Position numbers and translations under genes: made by a program. From assembly GCA_029844215.1 (NCBI GenBank), contig CM056724.1, forward strand, positions 1,854,307-1,918,306: DNA of 64,000 nt, written 5' to 3'. This DNA comes from Przewalskia tangutica (Eukaryota; Streptophyta; Magnoliopsida; Solanales; Solanaceae). The number at the start of each line of letters is the position of its first letter. Position 1 is the stretch's first letter. This document shows, piece by piece, positions 12,345-25,119 of this stretch. A model generated the notes under the pieces. The model made no database searches, was not told where the DNA came from, and was given only the letters and a program-made list of their open reading frames with translations.

Positions 12345-13415
12345 TCACCGTCGAAGGCACCGCGGTTACTGGACATGGAACCGCGGTGCCATATTTCCAG
12401 AAAGCTACAGTGATTTCGGCTGAATAAGCACCGCGGTGCCTGGCCATGGAACCGCGGTACCGACGCGTAAAAATCAGAATCCGAGTCGAAATTGGAGAGG
12501 GTTTTTATGGTCCGAAAGGTAATTTTTCTCAAGTATAAAATCCCTAAACCCTGCACATATTCTATACCTTATACCAGATTGCAATTAATATACTTTTGAG
12601 AGGAGAACGACGACTACAAACGACAATTGGAGACATCTTATTGTTCAAGTTACTTTTTTTCCCTTATTTTATTTCAGTTTATGTTGAATTGTAATTTAGT
12701 TCTTGACATGACAATATTTAGGAGCAAATTACTTTAGTAGGATTTCCATCGAATCTTCTTGAAGCTCTTTCATATAGTTAATGCATTAGTTTTTGAGTTC
12801 TTCTTCAGCGTATTAAGATCTATTCAATATTGTTATGATTTCTTGATAATTAACTAGCTATTAATTGTCATCACTTATATGATTTCGAATCAAAGGTCTA
12901 AAAGGTGAGATTTGAATATGCTGTAATTGTCTAGACATAGGTTAAAATCGTGGACGAAAGTACCCTGATACTTGTGTAGTATTATAGGTTATTGTTCTTA
13001 ATCCTCCTTTGTGGTAAAACTTATCATAGAAATATAGAAGGTTTCTGCACAAGGTTGAGTTCTTGTATGTCCTAACCGGAATATAATGACAGATTAGTTA
13101 ACCTGCTATCTTAATAAGAAGAAGAATCATTAGCATTGCATTAACACGTGAAAAAATGGATAGTTGAGGAGATTGGAACCCTATTTCCTTCATAACTGTT
13201 ATAAACCCAAAGTCTTGTAATCTTTAGTTTATTTTCTGCAATTAGTTATAAATCTTAGTTATAATCCTCAAACTAAAGAACGTCAACCAAATAGATATCA
13301 TAGAATAGATAATCGGTACTTAATAAACCAGTCTTTGTGGACGATAAACTCGGTCTTAGAGATCTTTATTACTTGAAAGATACGTACACTTGCGTAAGCA
13401 CTTAGAAATATCGCA
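12345..13415 (+). mobile_element. Ty3/gypsy LTR family B, right part
   Basis: It matches the downstream half of the solo LTR at 25125-29888: two pairs of CCGCGG-centred arms (12354-12390 and 12428-12462), an ACAATTGGAGAC stretch, and an end with TGTGGACGATAAACTCGG and TACGTACACTTGCG. Such an end is typical of Ty3/gypsy LTRs whose internal region follows immediately. Here copia protease sequence follows instead. Confidence 0.65.
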
Positions 13416-16400
13416 ACACGATGCATACACTTGGCTTGACTCAACAGGACCCTAATTGGTACATGGACACCGACGCCACTACCCACATGACATCCGATCA
13501 AGGTACTCTCTCGTCTTATTTCAATTTTAGCACTAATCGTGGTATAACTGTTAGTAATGGCAATTCTATTCCAATTAAGGGTTATGGTCATAAAACCTTG
13601 TCCCATCCTAATCCACCACTTGTCCTGAAAAATACCCTTCATGTCCCAAAATTAATTAAAAATTTAGTATATGTCCGTAAATTCACAACTGATAATTGGG
13701 TTTCTATTGATCCATTTGGATTTTCTGTGAAGGATATCAAGACGGGGAGTCATCTCATGAGGTGTAACAGTGGGGGGGACCTATATCCAATCACACCAAG
13801 TCCAAGCGTCTCGCGTCAAGCTATGCCATCCACTTTTGCAACTCTTGCTCCTTCCTTATGACATGCTCGTCTAGGTCATCCGGGGTCGTCTATTTTATCT
13901 TCTTTAGATAGAAATAAGTTTATTTCGTGTAAAGGTACGCGTAGTACTCCAATTTGTCAATCATGTGCTTTGGGAAAGATTATTAAATTACCATTTGTAG
14001 CTTCAAATTCGAATACTTATATGCCATTTGAAATTATTCATAGTGATTTATGGACATCTCCGGTTCTCTGTTCTATATGTCATCATTATTATGCTCTATT
14101 CTTAGATGACTATACTAAATATTTATGAACGTTTCCAATTGCGAAAAAATCTCAAGTTTTTTCCATCTTCATAAAATTTGGAGCCTTCATAAGAACGCAA
14201 TTCGAACGGAAAATAAAAAATATTCAATGTGATAATGGCAAAGAATATGATAATGGAGAATTTAGGGAGTTTTGTGCTCAAAATGGGATAAATTTTCATT
14301 TTTCTTGTCTTCATACGTCTTCACAAAATGGGAAAACTGAGCGAAAAATTCATACCATTAATAATATTGTCCGCACTTTATTGATCCATGCTTCCGTTCC
14401 TCCATTCTTTTGGCATCATGCACTACAAATGACTACCGGTCTCCTAAATATTCTTCCCTCTAAAGACTTGACATATTCATCCCCTCTAAAAGTGTTATAC
14501 AATAAGACTCCGTCATACACTCATCTTAGGATCTTCGGATGCTTATGTTATTCACTATTTCCATCCACTACAATCAACAAACTTCAGGCACGTTCTACTC
14601 CTTGTGTATTTTTGGGTTTTCCGTCAAATCACCGTGGTTATAAATGTTTTGATTTGTCCTCTAAACGAATCATCATTAGTCGTCATGTTCTCTTTGATGA
14701 TTTCCCTTCTCTAAAGTAGAAAAACCCGTGTCTAGTTCCTATGATTTTTTTGATGATGCTATCTCCCCCTATGTTTCTCTGACATTTTTTAGGTTTGCCA
14801 GAAAATACGCTGGTTCCCCAAAACCTCCTCAGCACATGCGCTAAAACTCCTGCGAACCTGCAGCACTCGCGCCATGGCGCGATCCCAGAGTCGCGCGCCG
14901 ACGGTACTTCCAGATATTTCCGAAAATTCCCAAAATTCACTCAATCCAGCCCAGAGTCATGGTCCAGTCACTCGTAGTCAAATGGGTGTTTTTAAACCAA
15001 AAAGACATTTCAATTTAAATTCAAATGTTTTTAAATCTCCATTACCCCGTAATCTTGTGTCTGCTTTAAATGAACCTAATTGGAAAATTGTCGTGACCGG
15101 GGAATATAATGCTCTTATTGATAATAAGACGTGGAAGTTGGTACCTCATCCATCTGATGTTAATATTATTCGGTCTATGTGGATTTTTGTTCATAAGGAA
15201 AATTCTGATGGTTCATTTGCAATGCATAAGGCCTGACTTGTAGGTGATGGTATGACTCAGCAGGTTGGTGTAGATTGTGGTGAGACATTTAGCCCAGTGT
15301 CGCCGCTACCATTAAATCGTGCTCACCGCTCTTTCGAAATCATGGTCCATTCATCAGCTAGATGTGAAGAATGTTTTCCTACATGGTGATCTTCAGGAGA
15401 CCGTGTATATGCATCAGCCTTTGGAATTTAGGGATACTAGATATCCTAATCATGTCTGTCTATTGAAGAAGTCCTTGTATGGGCTTAAGCAGTCTCCACG
15501 AGCTTGGTATAAGAGGTTTGCTGATTTTGTTTCGACTATGAGTTTTTCTCACAGCAGGTCTGATAATTCATTATTCGTATATCGTCGAAGATCTTCGATG
15601 GCTTATATTCTGTTATATGTTGATGATATTATCTTGACTACCTCTTCTGATACTTTGCGCAAGTCTATTATGACAATGTTCAGTTCTGAGTTTGCCATAA
15701 AGGACTTGGGCCATTTGAGTTACTTTTTGGGGATTGTTGTAACTCGTCATGTAGGTGGATTGTTCTTATCACAGAGAAAGTATGCAGCAGAGATCATTGA
15801 GAGGGCTGGGATGTCATCCTGTAAGTCCACTTCTACTCCAGTTGATACTAAACCCAAGTTGGGTGCTGCAGCTGGCTCTCCGTATGAGGATCCGACCAGC
15901 TATCGTAGTCTTGCAGACGCCCTTCAGTATCTGACGTTCACGCGACCAGACATTACATATGCCGTACAACAGGTGTGTTTGTTTATGCATGATCCCAGAG
16001 TTGAACATATGAATGCACTCAAACGCATTCTTAGGTACATTCAGGGAACACTTGAGTATGGTTTGCATTTGTATCCTTCGTCGACGTCTACATTGGTCTC
16101 CTATACAGATGCTGATTGGGGTGGTTGTCCTGACACCAGACGGTCTACGTCTGGATATTGTATGTTTTTGGGTAACAACTTGGTCTCATGGTCTGCCAAG
16201 CGTCAATCTACGCTTTCACGTTCAAGTGCAGAGGCCGAGTATCGAGGGGTAGCTAATGTGGTCTCCGAATCATGTTGGTTACGAAATCTTCTTTTAGAGC
16301 TTCATTGTCCCATTGAGAAAGCTACCTTGGTGTATTGTGATAATATAAGTGTCATCTACCTTTCTGGTAATCCAGTTCAGCACCAGCGTACTAAACACAT

Positions 16401-16571
16401 AGAGATGGATATTCACTTTGTTCGAGAAAAGGTAGCAAAAGGACAAGTACGCGTCTGCCATGTTCCTTCGAGATATCAAATTGCAGACATCTTTACAAAG
16501 GGTCTTCCCTCAGTCCTTTTTGAAGATTTTAGAGGCGATCTCACAGACGAAGCCCGCTATGATCGAGGGTG
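13416..16571 (+). pseudogene. Ty1/copia pol polyprotein, decayed
   Basis: Domains appear in the usual copia order. A protease-like segment (13421-13861) has MDTDATTHMT, where the usual DS/TGA active site has lost its Gly. An integrase zinc region is at about 13865-13980. The integrase core (about 14030-14350) keeps HSDLW, CDNG and NGKTERK as the D, D, E positions. A linker (14717-14970) follows. Reverse transcriptase (about 15060-15850) has YVDDI, and RNase H (about 16060-16550) has SRSSAEAEYRG. Stops and frame changes at about 13859, 14127, 14717 and 15234 break it, so no polyprotein can be made. The longest intact piece is 15319-16650. Sequence features suggest an Ale/Retrofit-like copia, at low certainty. 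Confidence 0.85.
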
Positions 16572-16821
16572 TGTTAAGCAATGGGTCGGTAGTGTGGCCC
16601 ATGCCCATGTACCGTGTGGGGCCCTTCCCCTTTCCTTGTGTATTTGGTAAATATTAGACTTAGGTTTGTACCTTAATTAGTAGTGTAATATTACCATAAT
16701 TGTAAAGTTAGTTTCAAATAGAATAGGGATTTCTAGGTAGAATAGGAAGATGATCTTTCTTGTAACTTGTATATATATATGTCTTTCATTAATAAGAATA
16801 ATCAAAGAATTATTTCTTTCA
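16572..16821 (+). repeat. Ty1/copia 3' LTR (probable)
   Basis: TGTTAAG begins just after a GAGGGTG purine tract that follows the RNase H end. The stretch holds a TATATATAT box near 16770 and ends near TTTCTTTCA. The partner 5' LTR is outside the window, so both ends are estimates. Confidence 0.55.
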
Positions 16822-17180
16822 ATTTAATTAGACACGAAGTTTATAAGATTTTTTTTTTGAAACTTGTGGTCTATTTAATCTCTAAATACTTATGTGATTA
16901 TAAATTATCTCATTTTAAAGTAAAATTGCTTCTAGATATAGAAATGTAACATTTTTATCGGAACAGATAAAAAGAAAAGCGTTCCACATAAAATTAAAAT
17001 AGAGAGAATATCTACTAAATAAAATGGTACATTTTTCTTACATTAATAGTGTAAATAGGAGTAAGCAATGATCTTCTTAAGATCGATCTGTCTTAAAGTG
17101 ATCGAGGAAGTATATATTATATATATTAACCCTTTACCCATCAAACTACTCTGACAAAAAGCTTTTTCGTCGTATAATCC
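16822..17180. other. Gene-free AT-rich spacer
   Basis: AT-rich sequence without a recognisable gene. Its last eight bases, TATAATCC, are the left target duplication of the hAT element. Confidence 0.5.
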
Positions 17181-20100
17181 TAGGTGGCGATGTGGCCGGG
17201 TGCCCAGTCGGGTTTGGCGGGGCGGGGCGAGTCGGGCGGGGAAAATGGGCGGGTCGAGTGGGCGAACTGGAGGTCGGGTCGGGCGGGACCATACAGTGTC
17301 GTCCGGTCGATCCCGTTGGGTATAAGTCGGGGCTGACGGTCGGGGCGGGACGGGTTGGCGGGTTGTGTTTTTTTTTTTTAATTTTTCACTAAATTAAAAA
17401 TACTAAATTACTAAGTACTAACAAAGTAACATTAACATATACTTGTCATATAGTCATAATGTCATATACATATACTATAATATTATAGACTTATAGTATT
17501 ATAATTTATAATTATAGTATTATACTCATATATATAATATATTTATAAAGTATAAACTATAAACTATAAAGTATAAAGTATAAAGTTATAAACTAAATAA
17601 TTAAACAAAGACAAGAATAGTGTAAAAAAACATCCCAAAGTTTGTTTTGTGCCTCTTATATTATTAATTTCATTGAAATATCAAATATACAAGATTCAAA
17701 ATAAAATTTTAGTGTAGTGTTGTTGAAAAAATTGCAAAAGAGTGAAAGACATAGAAAAATTTAAAAATTGCAATGAAATAAATTACCAATTTGAAAATAT
17801 TTTTTCTAATTTCTTTATAATTTCTTGTGGTTCTTCGGTTGGAATTGGTATATCTTGATCAAATTGTTCTACGTCGCTACTCATGCCTTCAGATAAAATG
17901 TCGTTGTAGTTGTCGTCATCTTCTTCGTTAATCTCTGGTTGACCGCACCTCCTTCGCTCCGCTCGTATCCAATCTCTGAATAGTACCGCCATCTCCAAGC
18001 TGTCTCCGCTAATGAGTGTCTGTTTCCTATTTGAAATCACTGCGAGAAAAAGCGCTTCGAAGCGATTGATGGCGCAGAATGTTCAAAATATCTCGGGCCA
18101 TCATTGAAAGTGTCGGAAATGTCTTCTCATTCGCTCCAATATTTCGCAAGTCTTCCTTTCCTTCTTCATTGATAATCGCTGGTAAGGTAAATTACCTGCA
18201 AAACAAAAACATCGAACTCACTAATTTGGTTAGCATCGCTACCACCGCACATTCTATTTCGAGGCTTTCAATAGAATTAATATTAGGCCTAGCCACGTAA
18301 ACCGCTTGTCTTTTTAGGTTGTGTTGAAGAAGAAGATGGTACAAAAGTCGGTTGGTTACTAGCACTTTCTTCTTGTAATGCCGATATACTTTTTGCATTC
18401 ATCTTCTACGCTATTCAACACTTCTTCTAGCGTTAGTTCAATAGGTGGCTCAACATTTAAATTTTTGGGAGTTGGAGGTGGTAGTGCGTCCATACAGTAT
18501 AAATATTTTGAATAAGACTTTTACAACCGCTACTTTAATAGTGGGTTTAATACAACACCAATAATATAAATAGGGAATAGGAATAAAATATTTCTTTAAT
18601 TTCATAAACATTTTTTTAATAGCTGCAGTATAAGCAGGTTTTTCCATATATTCTTTAAGAAGTAAAAATATTATAGCTATATAAAACAACATAGTTGAAA
18701 TAGTAGGATAATATAAAGTAGAAAATTCTTTTGTTGCTCGTTGAAAATTTTCTAAAAATACAATAAGTTCTCTAATTTTCTCCCAATCAGTATCCACAAT
18801 CATATCATTTGGATTTTGATCATGGGCGTTAAAAAATAAAGTAATAGGTTTTCTATAGTCATAAGCAACAACTAGTTGGTCATATAAAGAATTCCACCTA
18901 GTTGGTACTTCTTCGGGAATTTTTCTGTAAGATAGTCCACAATCGTGGCAAGTTTTTTTTATATTCTTTTCTCTGTTGAATTCTATTATTTTTAAAAATA
19001 AAGTGTATAGCAAATTGTTATTTTTCATGAATATCTTGAAAAAGTGAAAGACCATCTTTTACAACTAAGTTATAAATATGGCACGCACATTTGATATGAA
19101 AATGTTTTGGAAAAGACGGAGTTAAAACATCTCTTAAAATACTAATAGCAGAATTGTTAGAAGATGCATTATCTAATGTAATACTCATAACTTTATCGGT
19201 TATTCCGTAATAATCACAGACTGAATAAATATTTTCAGAAATAAACTCACCAGTGTGCCTACTATCTATATATCTATATGCTAAAATACGTTTTTGCATA
19301 GACCATTTATAATCTATCCAATGACAGGTTACCGTTAAATAATCATGGTCGTTAGTACTACGACCTATATCAGAAGTTAAAGCGACTTTGCAATTTAAAT
19401 GATATAATGCATAACGTAAATATCATTGATATTCATGTGCAAATTTAAATACATCTCTTTAACAGTTGATCTAGGAAAACCTTTATAAGCGGATTATACA
19501 TATCTCTAATATAATGAATAAAACCAGAGATTCAGAAATGAAAAGGCAAACCCTCCACAAAGAACTAATTTTGCTAGTGCTTCCCTATCTTTATGTTTAT
19601 CGTATTTAGGCCTACAACTCCCCGTCATAGGGTTAATTTGACCACTGTACTTTCTCCGACAAGAGTATGTGAACCTTGTCCCGATTGAGAGGACGTCTTC
19701 TCACCTTCTTTTTCAATCATGTATTGAGCATGCAAGGCTTTGTGTTTTTGCAATATGTGTCTTCCTAAACCCCCCGTCCCACCATGACCTTGTCCAGTTT
19801 TAAAAGAATAAACATTTTTACAAGTTTTACATACAAACTTGATTAGCTACGTCCTGTCAAAATATTTCCATACAACCGATTTTAATGGTCGTTTTGGGAC
19901 TGCGTCTCATAGTAGGGGATAGGAGGCATTTCACTAGTGGGTGTATTATCATCTTCATTAGTAGGTGTATCATCAACTAGAGTGTCATCTAAATTAAAAT
20001 ATTCTTCAATTTCGGGATAATCATTTGTGTCAAGATCATGGTATTTCAGAAACATTTCGGGATCTATAAAATCATCTTGTCTAGGAATAATGAACAGAAT

Positions 20101-20757
20101 ACTAGAAGAAGTACTCTTGCCCTTGTTACCACCCCTACTAGAAGCCTGACTTACCCTTACCCACCATGCCTCTTAGTCCTTTCATTTTAATTATGCTAAT
20201 AAATAGTTAAAGATAATGAAATTAAATGTGCTAAATGAAATAAAGACAAAATAATAATTTAATGAGAGAACGACACAAACGCCGACGTAGAGTCGGCGTG
20301 TAATCGAAGGTTGAAAATTGAAACTTTGCTCGATAGATAATCCTCGCTAGTTGCCAACTTCACTCCCAATTCTCAAATTAATAAATAGATTGAATATGTA
20401 GACAATGTTGTATAGAGAATTAGAGATTGATTGAGAGATTAGAGAGTAGAAAGATTGGTGAAAATAATAAGAAGAGGAATGAGGTATTTATAGGGGTTAA
20501 AAATAAATATCAAGGGTAGTGGGGTTGGGGAGGGAGGCCTAAAATGGCCGTTGTCCAACGGCCAAAATGTAAATGGCCGTTGGACAACGGCTATTTTCTC
20601 GCAGCGGTCGAATCAGGATCGGGCGGGTCGGGCGGGGTTTGGCGGGTCGGGACCATACCGCCCCGCCTGCCGAGCCCCGGCCCCGCTTTTTTTATAACGG
20701 ATCGTGTTTGGTCGGTCGGGGCCGACCGGATCGGCCGTCGGCCCGCCATCGCCACTA
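17181..20757 (-). mobile_element. hAT DNA transposon, degenerate, with 8-bp target duplication
   Basis: The element is flanked by TATAATCC at 17173-17180 and 20758-20765. Its ends are TAGGTGGCGATG and the inverted CATCGCCACTA. Both subterminal regions are very rich in CGGGTCGG-type sequence (17200-17365 and 20605-20750). These features and the transposase remnants identify hAT. The coding strand is minus. A related deleted copy is at 26612-27764. Confidence 0.92.
17783..20190 (-). pseudogene. hAT transposase (BED finger, RICESLEEPER-like), broken
   Basis: Reading the minus strand from 20190, a charged Ser-rich N terminus is followed by a BED-type zinc finger near 19840-19740 (CKTC...HILQKHKALH). 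The catalytic region at 19018-19299 has ITLDNASSNN and CACHIYNLVVKDGL. A segment with VPTRWNSLYDQL and the DUF4413-like region is at 18450-18950. The C-terminal dimerisation region, with VLFRDWIRAERRR, is at 17783-18130. Stops and frameshifts separate the pieces. In this family the transposase cuts and joins element ends. This copy cannot encode it. Confidence 0.85.
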
Positions 20758-20765
20758 TATAATCC

Positions 20766-21466
20766 TTCGGTAATTGGGATTTATCGACCCGAATAATACG
20801 GATTTTCATTGCGTTAGGCCCATTAAGTAAAGGAAAAAACATACTCAAATTCGAAAGCTCTAATTTCATACATTCCATCATACTCCCATCTCAAAGATAA
20901 GAAGTAACAATATTTATTTAGTTTGTATATGTAGAAACAATACAAAAGTTAAATGTTGAAAACAAACAATTGTTATCCATAGAGTCATGGAAGCTTGAGA
21001 AAATGAAATGTAAAGAGTATCTTTCTCTCCACCTCTCATTGTTAGGGTTGCGTTGGTGTGAGAGAGACTTGTCAAAGTTAAGAACAAATGACGGGCTTTT
21101 TTTTTTCTTTCTCACCTAATATTTTATATTTATGTCGAGATTTGACTAAATTCAAATTTTGATCGTACAATTTTAGATTAGGGATTAAGAGCTACCTAAT
21201 AAAGACGACTCCACACCGATCTCTGACTAGAAAGAATACTTATCACTACCCACAATCTTTCTGCTCGATAATTTTTTTTTCATTTGCTTGGAAAGGAGGA
21301 TAGAGAGAAGGGAATGAGATTTACTTTTCATAGGAGTTGTTTGTTCTGAGTACAATTAAGATGTCTGAATCTAAATATATATCTGAATATTAATATATTA
21401 TTTATTGAAAAATTAAAAATATTTATTTTCTCGACCATCTAAATATTCATACACTATAAAAAAATA

Positions 21467-21507
<41 letters not shown>

Positions 21508-22002
21508 TTGAATACTAAGATATTGCATACTGAATGATTAAAAATATTTATTTTCTCAACCGTCTAAATGTTCATATACTACAAAAAAAAATAACTACAA
21601 ATTTTATTGCTAATCTGTCGCTAAATTATTTGTAGCTAGCTAAATATTTAGATATTATGTCGCTAATCTATTACTAAATAGGATTAACAATGAATTTTAT
21701 CTTTTATCTGTCGATAATTCATGTTGTTTTAATAGTGATAATTTATATTTATTAAAAAAATATTTGATACGGAGTTTAAAAAATAAAGAAATATTTTTTA
21801 AATGTGTGATGCAAAACAAGCCTTACATATGTGTGGAAGTAAATTATCTCATAAAGTTAAATTATTTCTAAGTAAAGAAACATGCTAATCTTTTTGGGAC
21901 AAACTAATAAGAAAAAGTAAGACAAATCTTTTTGGGACGCATGGAGTAGGTTATAAGGTGGTGGTTGGATGGTGGCCGTCATAGCATGTTGTGGTGCAGG
22001 TT
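20766..22002. other. Gene-free spacer with TC/TA microsatellite
   Basis: I see no gene here. A (TC)n(TA)n microsatellite lies at about 21468-21508. Around 21590-21700 there are CGCTAAT-rich stretches of the kind found in some CACTA-derived fragments, too weak to delimit. Confidence 0.5.
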
Positions 22003-22017
22003 CACTACAACAAATCG

Positions 22018-22264
22018 ACCCAAAGAGGGCGACTGCAATCGCCCTTTTTGGGTTAAATATCGCCCCCTTAGATCAAAGGGGGCGATTTTTAATCGCCCTT
22101 CAAGTTGTCTTATTATGTCTGTTGTCGTAGATCAAGCAGGACGATTTTTCAAGTCGCCCCCTTTGATAAGGACCAAAGAGGGCGACTTCAGTCGCCCTTT
22201 TTGAGATACATCAAAGAGGGCGACCATTTGAGATACATTAAAGAGGGCGACTGATTGTAGTCGC
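22018..22264. repeat. CACTA subterminal repeats, left
   Basis: At least eight copies of AGGGCGAC or its inverse GTCGCCCT, often arranged as imperfect hairpins (GGCGACT...AGTCGCC), cluster next to the terminal repeat. They match the array at the other end. Confidence 0.8.
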
Positions 22265-22301
22265 CCTTTTTGGGTTGGTTCAAAAAAGAGAAAAAATTAA
22301 A

Positions 22302-22376
22302 TGCACCAACTGAGATTCGAAATCTGGTCTGAACTATGACACTGTACTATTCTACCACTAAACCATTAGTTATGCA
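22302..22376 (-). pseudogene. tRNA-Gly-like sequence 1 in CACTA
   Basis: Read on the minus strand, the D-arm region (near GGTTTAGTGGTAGAATAGTAC) and the T-arm (TTCGAATCTCAGTTGGTGCA) follow plant nuclear tRNA-Gly(GCC). The 5' acceptor strand is replaced and the anticodon arm no longer pairs as in the functional tRNA, so it is a pseudo-tRNA. Box A-like and box B-like promoter elements persist. Confidence 0.7.
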
Positions 22377-22394
22377 ATATTAATCAGCACAAAT

Positions 22395-22470
22395 ACATTC
22401 CTGCCAAAAATCGAACCTGGGTCTCCTCTGTGGAACTGTGTCATTCTACCACTAGACCACTAGGTATGCA
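22395..22470 (-). pseudogene. tRNA-Gly-like sequence 2 in CACTA
   Basis: On the minus strand, TAGTGGTCTAGTGGTAGAAT and GGTTCGATTTTTGGCAGG repeat the D- and T-arm regions of tRNA-Gly in the same order and spacing as in sequence 1, 18 bases away. The acceptor stem does not close. Confidence 0.65.
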
Positions 22471-22486
22471 ATATTAATCACCACAA

Positions 22487-22555
22487 ATACCTCCCTGCCA
22501 GGAATCGAACCCGGGTCTCCTATGTGAAACTGTGTCATTCTACCACTAAACCAGC
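22487..22555 (-). pseudogene. tRNA-Gly-like sequence 3 in CACTA
   Basis: The minus strand has GGTTTAGTGGTAGAATGACA and CCCGGGTTCGATTCCTGGCA. The latter is the best-preserved T-arm and box B of the set. The 5' end is cut short by diverged sequence. Confidence 0.65.
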
Positions 22556-22639
22556 TATCAATACTTGGTATATTTATGCTCCTCAAAATTAAAATAAGAC
22601 TTAAAATAGTTTAAGATAAATTAAAATATGATTTAAAAG

Positions 22640-23650
22640 ATGAAAATTTTGAATATTCGAATTCGAATCCGAATATTTTGAATATTCAAAAAATCGAATA
22701 TCCGCAATTTTCGAATAATTTCGGATAGCTAAAAAATCAGATATCCGCAATTTTCGGATAATTTCGAATCTGATTCGGATCCGAATATTTTGAAGATCCA
22801 AAAAATCGGATATTCAAAAATTTTGGATAATTTCGGATCGAATTCGGATCAGAATATTTCGGATATCCAAAAAATCGGATATTCAAAATATTCTGATAAT
22901 TTCGGATCGAATTTGGATCCGAATATTTCAGATATCGAAAAAATCGGATATCTGAAATTTTTGGAATATTTCGGATATCCAAAAAATCGAAAATTTAAAA
23001 TTTTCAGATAATTTCGGATCCGAATATTCCGGATATCGAAATATCGGATATACGCAATTTTTGGATAATTTCATATCGGATCTGAATACTTCGGATATCG
23101 AAAAAATCGGATATTTAAAATTTTCGAATAATTTCGAATCAGATTCGGATATCGAAATAATCGGATATCCGCATTTTTTGAATAATTTCGGATCGAATTC
23201 GGATCTGAATTTTTCGGATATCTAAGAAAATCTGATATTTAAAAATTTTGGATAATTTCGAATATCGAAATAATCGGATATACGTAATTTTCGAATAATT
23301 TTGGATTGGATCTGAATATTTCGGATATCGAAAAAATTGGATATTCAAAATTTTCGGATAATTTCGGATCAGATTCGGATCCGAATATTTCGGATATCGA
23401 AATAATCGGATATCCGCAATTTTCTGATAATTTCGGATAGGATTCGGATCCAAATATTTCTGATATCAAAAAAATCGAATATTCAAAATTTTCGGATAAT
23501 TTCGGATCAGATTTGGATCCGAATATTTCGGATATCGAAATAATTGGATATCCGCAATTTTCGAATAATTTCTGATCGAATCCGGATTCGAATATTTCGG
23601 ATATTCATAATTTTTGAATAACTTCGAATCGGATTCGGATACGTCTATTT
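22640..23650. repeat. Tandem array, about 69-bp AT-rich unit with GGATATCC/CGGATCCG boxes
   Basis: The box GATAATTTCGGAT recurs near 22757, 22826, 22893, 23007, 23065, 23127, 23180, 23250, 23295, 23358, 23427, 23496 and 23565. Most intact intervals are 67-69 bases. Each unit carries several short palindromes (GGATATCC, GGATCC, GAATTC variants). Minus-strand open frames over the array only reflect the repeat. Confidence 0.85.
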
Positions 23651-23653
23651 CGG

Positions 23654-25119
23654 ACTATAATATTGTCACTTTGGAAAATAAAAAAATATTAATTTCATAT
23701 TTCAATTCTACTTTTACTACTCTAAGAAGACATGTAATTATTAATCACTAATTGAAGTAACAAATAAAAGTTATTTAATCTCATTTTTTGTTGTACTCAA
23801 AGAGGGCGACATACTAAAGTCGCCCTATTCGATTTATATCGAATAGGGCACCCTATTTGATTTATATCAAAAAGGGCGACTCGCCCTTTTTGATGTGGTT
23901 AAAAATAGAGAAAAAATTAAATGCACCAACTGAGATTCGAACTTCTTATAACGTTTATATGAGTCAAAGAATGTGATAGTTAAGAAAGACATTTAAAGAA
24001 TTTGTAGGACTCGTTTGGTGTGAGAGATAAGAAATAATTAATTCCGGATTAATCTTTAAATAAATTTATCTCAAATTTGGTCTATAATATTTGTCCCTTT
24101 GGAAAATAAAAAAATATTAATTTCATATTTCAATTCAACTTTTACTACTGTAAGAAGACATGTAATTATTAATTACTAATTGAAGTAACAAATAAAAGTT
24201 ATTTAATCTCATTTTTTGTTGTACTCAAAGAGGGCGACATACTAAAGTCGCCCTTTTTGGATATCTCTCAAACCTATTTGATTTATACAGTCGCCCTTTT
24301 TTATCGATATCCAAAAAGGGCGACCGTAGTCGCCCTTTTTGATGTGGTTAAAAATAGAGAAAAAATTAAATGCACCAACTGAGATTCGAACTTCTTATAA
24401 CGTTGATATGAGTCAAAGAATGTGTTAGTTAAGAAAGACATTTAAAGAATTTGTAGGACTCGTTTGGTGTGAGAGATAAGAAATAATTAATTCCGGATTA
24501 ATCTTTAAGTAAATTTATCTCAAATTTGATCTATAATATTTGTCACTTTGGAAAATAAAAAAACATTAATTTCATATTTCAATTCAACTTTTACTACTCT
24601 AAGAAGACATGTAATTATTAATTACTAATTGAAGTAACAAATAAAAGTTATTTAATCCCATTTTTTGTTGTACTCAAAGAGGCGACATACTAAAGTCGCC
24701 CTTTTTATGTGGTTAAAAATAGAGAAAACATTAAATGCACCAACTGAGATTCGAACTTCTTATAACGTTGATATGAGTCAAAGAATGTGATAGTTAAGAA
24801 AGACATTTAAAGAATTTGTAGGATTTGTTTGGTGTGAGAGATAAGAAATAATTAATTCCGGATTAATCTTTAAATAAATTTATCTCAAATTTGGTCTATA
24901 ATATTTGTCACTTTGAAAAATAAAAAAACATTAATTTCATATTTCAATTCAACTTTTACTACTCTAAGAAGACATGTAATTATTAATTACTAATTGAAGT
25001 AACAAATAAAAGTTATTTAATCCCATATTTTGTTGTACTCAAAGAAGACGACATACTAAATTCGCCCTTTTTGGATATCTCTCAAAAAGGTCGCCCTTTT
25101 TTATCGATATCCAAAAAGG
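23654..25119. repeat. Four long direct repeats inside CACTA
   Basis: Copies begin with TATAATATT(T)GTC near 23658, 24090, 24533 and 24897, about 370-440 bases apart. Each has an AGGGCGAC/GTCGCCC pair and a truncated tRNA-like T-arm (TGCACCAACTGAGATTCGAA, at 23922, 24371 and 24736), then a common AT-rich part. The copies differ by deletions around the GTCGCCC hairpins. The fourth copy is interrupted by the LTR insertion at 25125. Confidence 0.85.

Noticed and set aside
15319..16650. Active copia reverse transcriptase gene
   Set aside because: The frame is open for 443 codons, but upstream pol is broken by stops and the protease active site is changed.
22601..23469. Minus-strand frames rich in Ile, Asn, Tyr and Ser
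   Set aside because: They are translations of the 69-bp tandem array and change frame with unit length.
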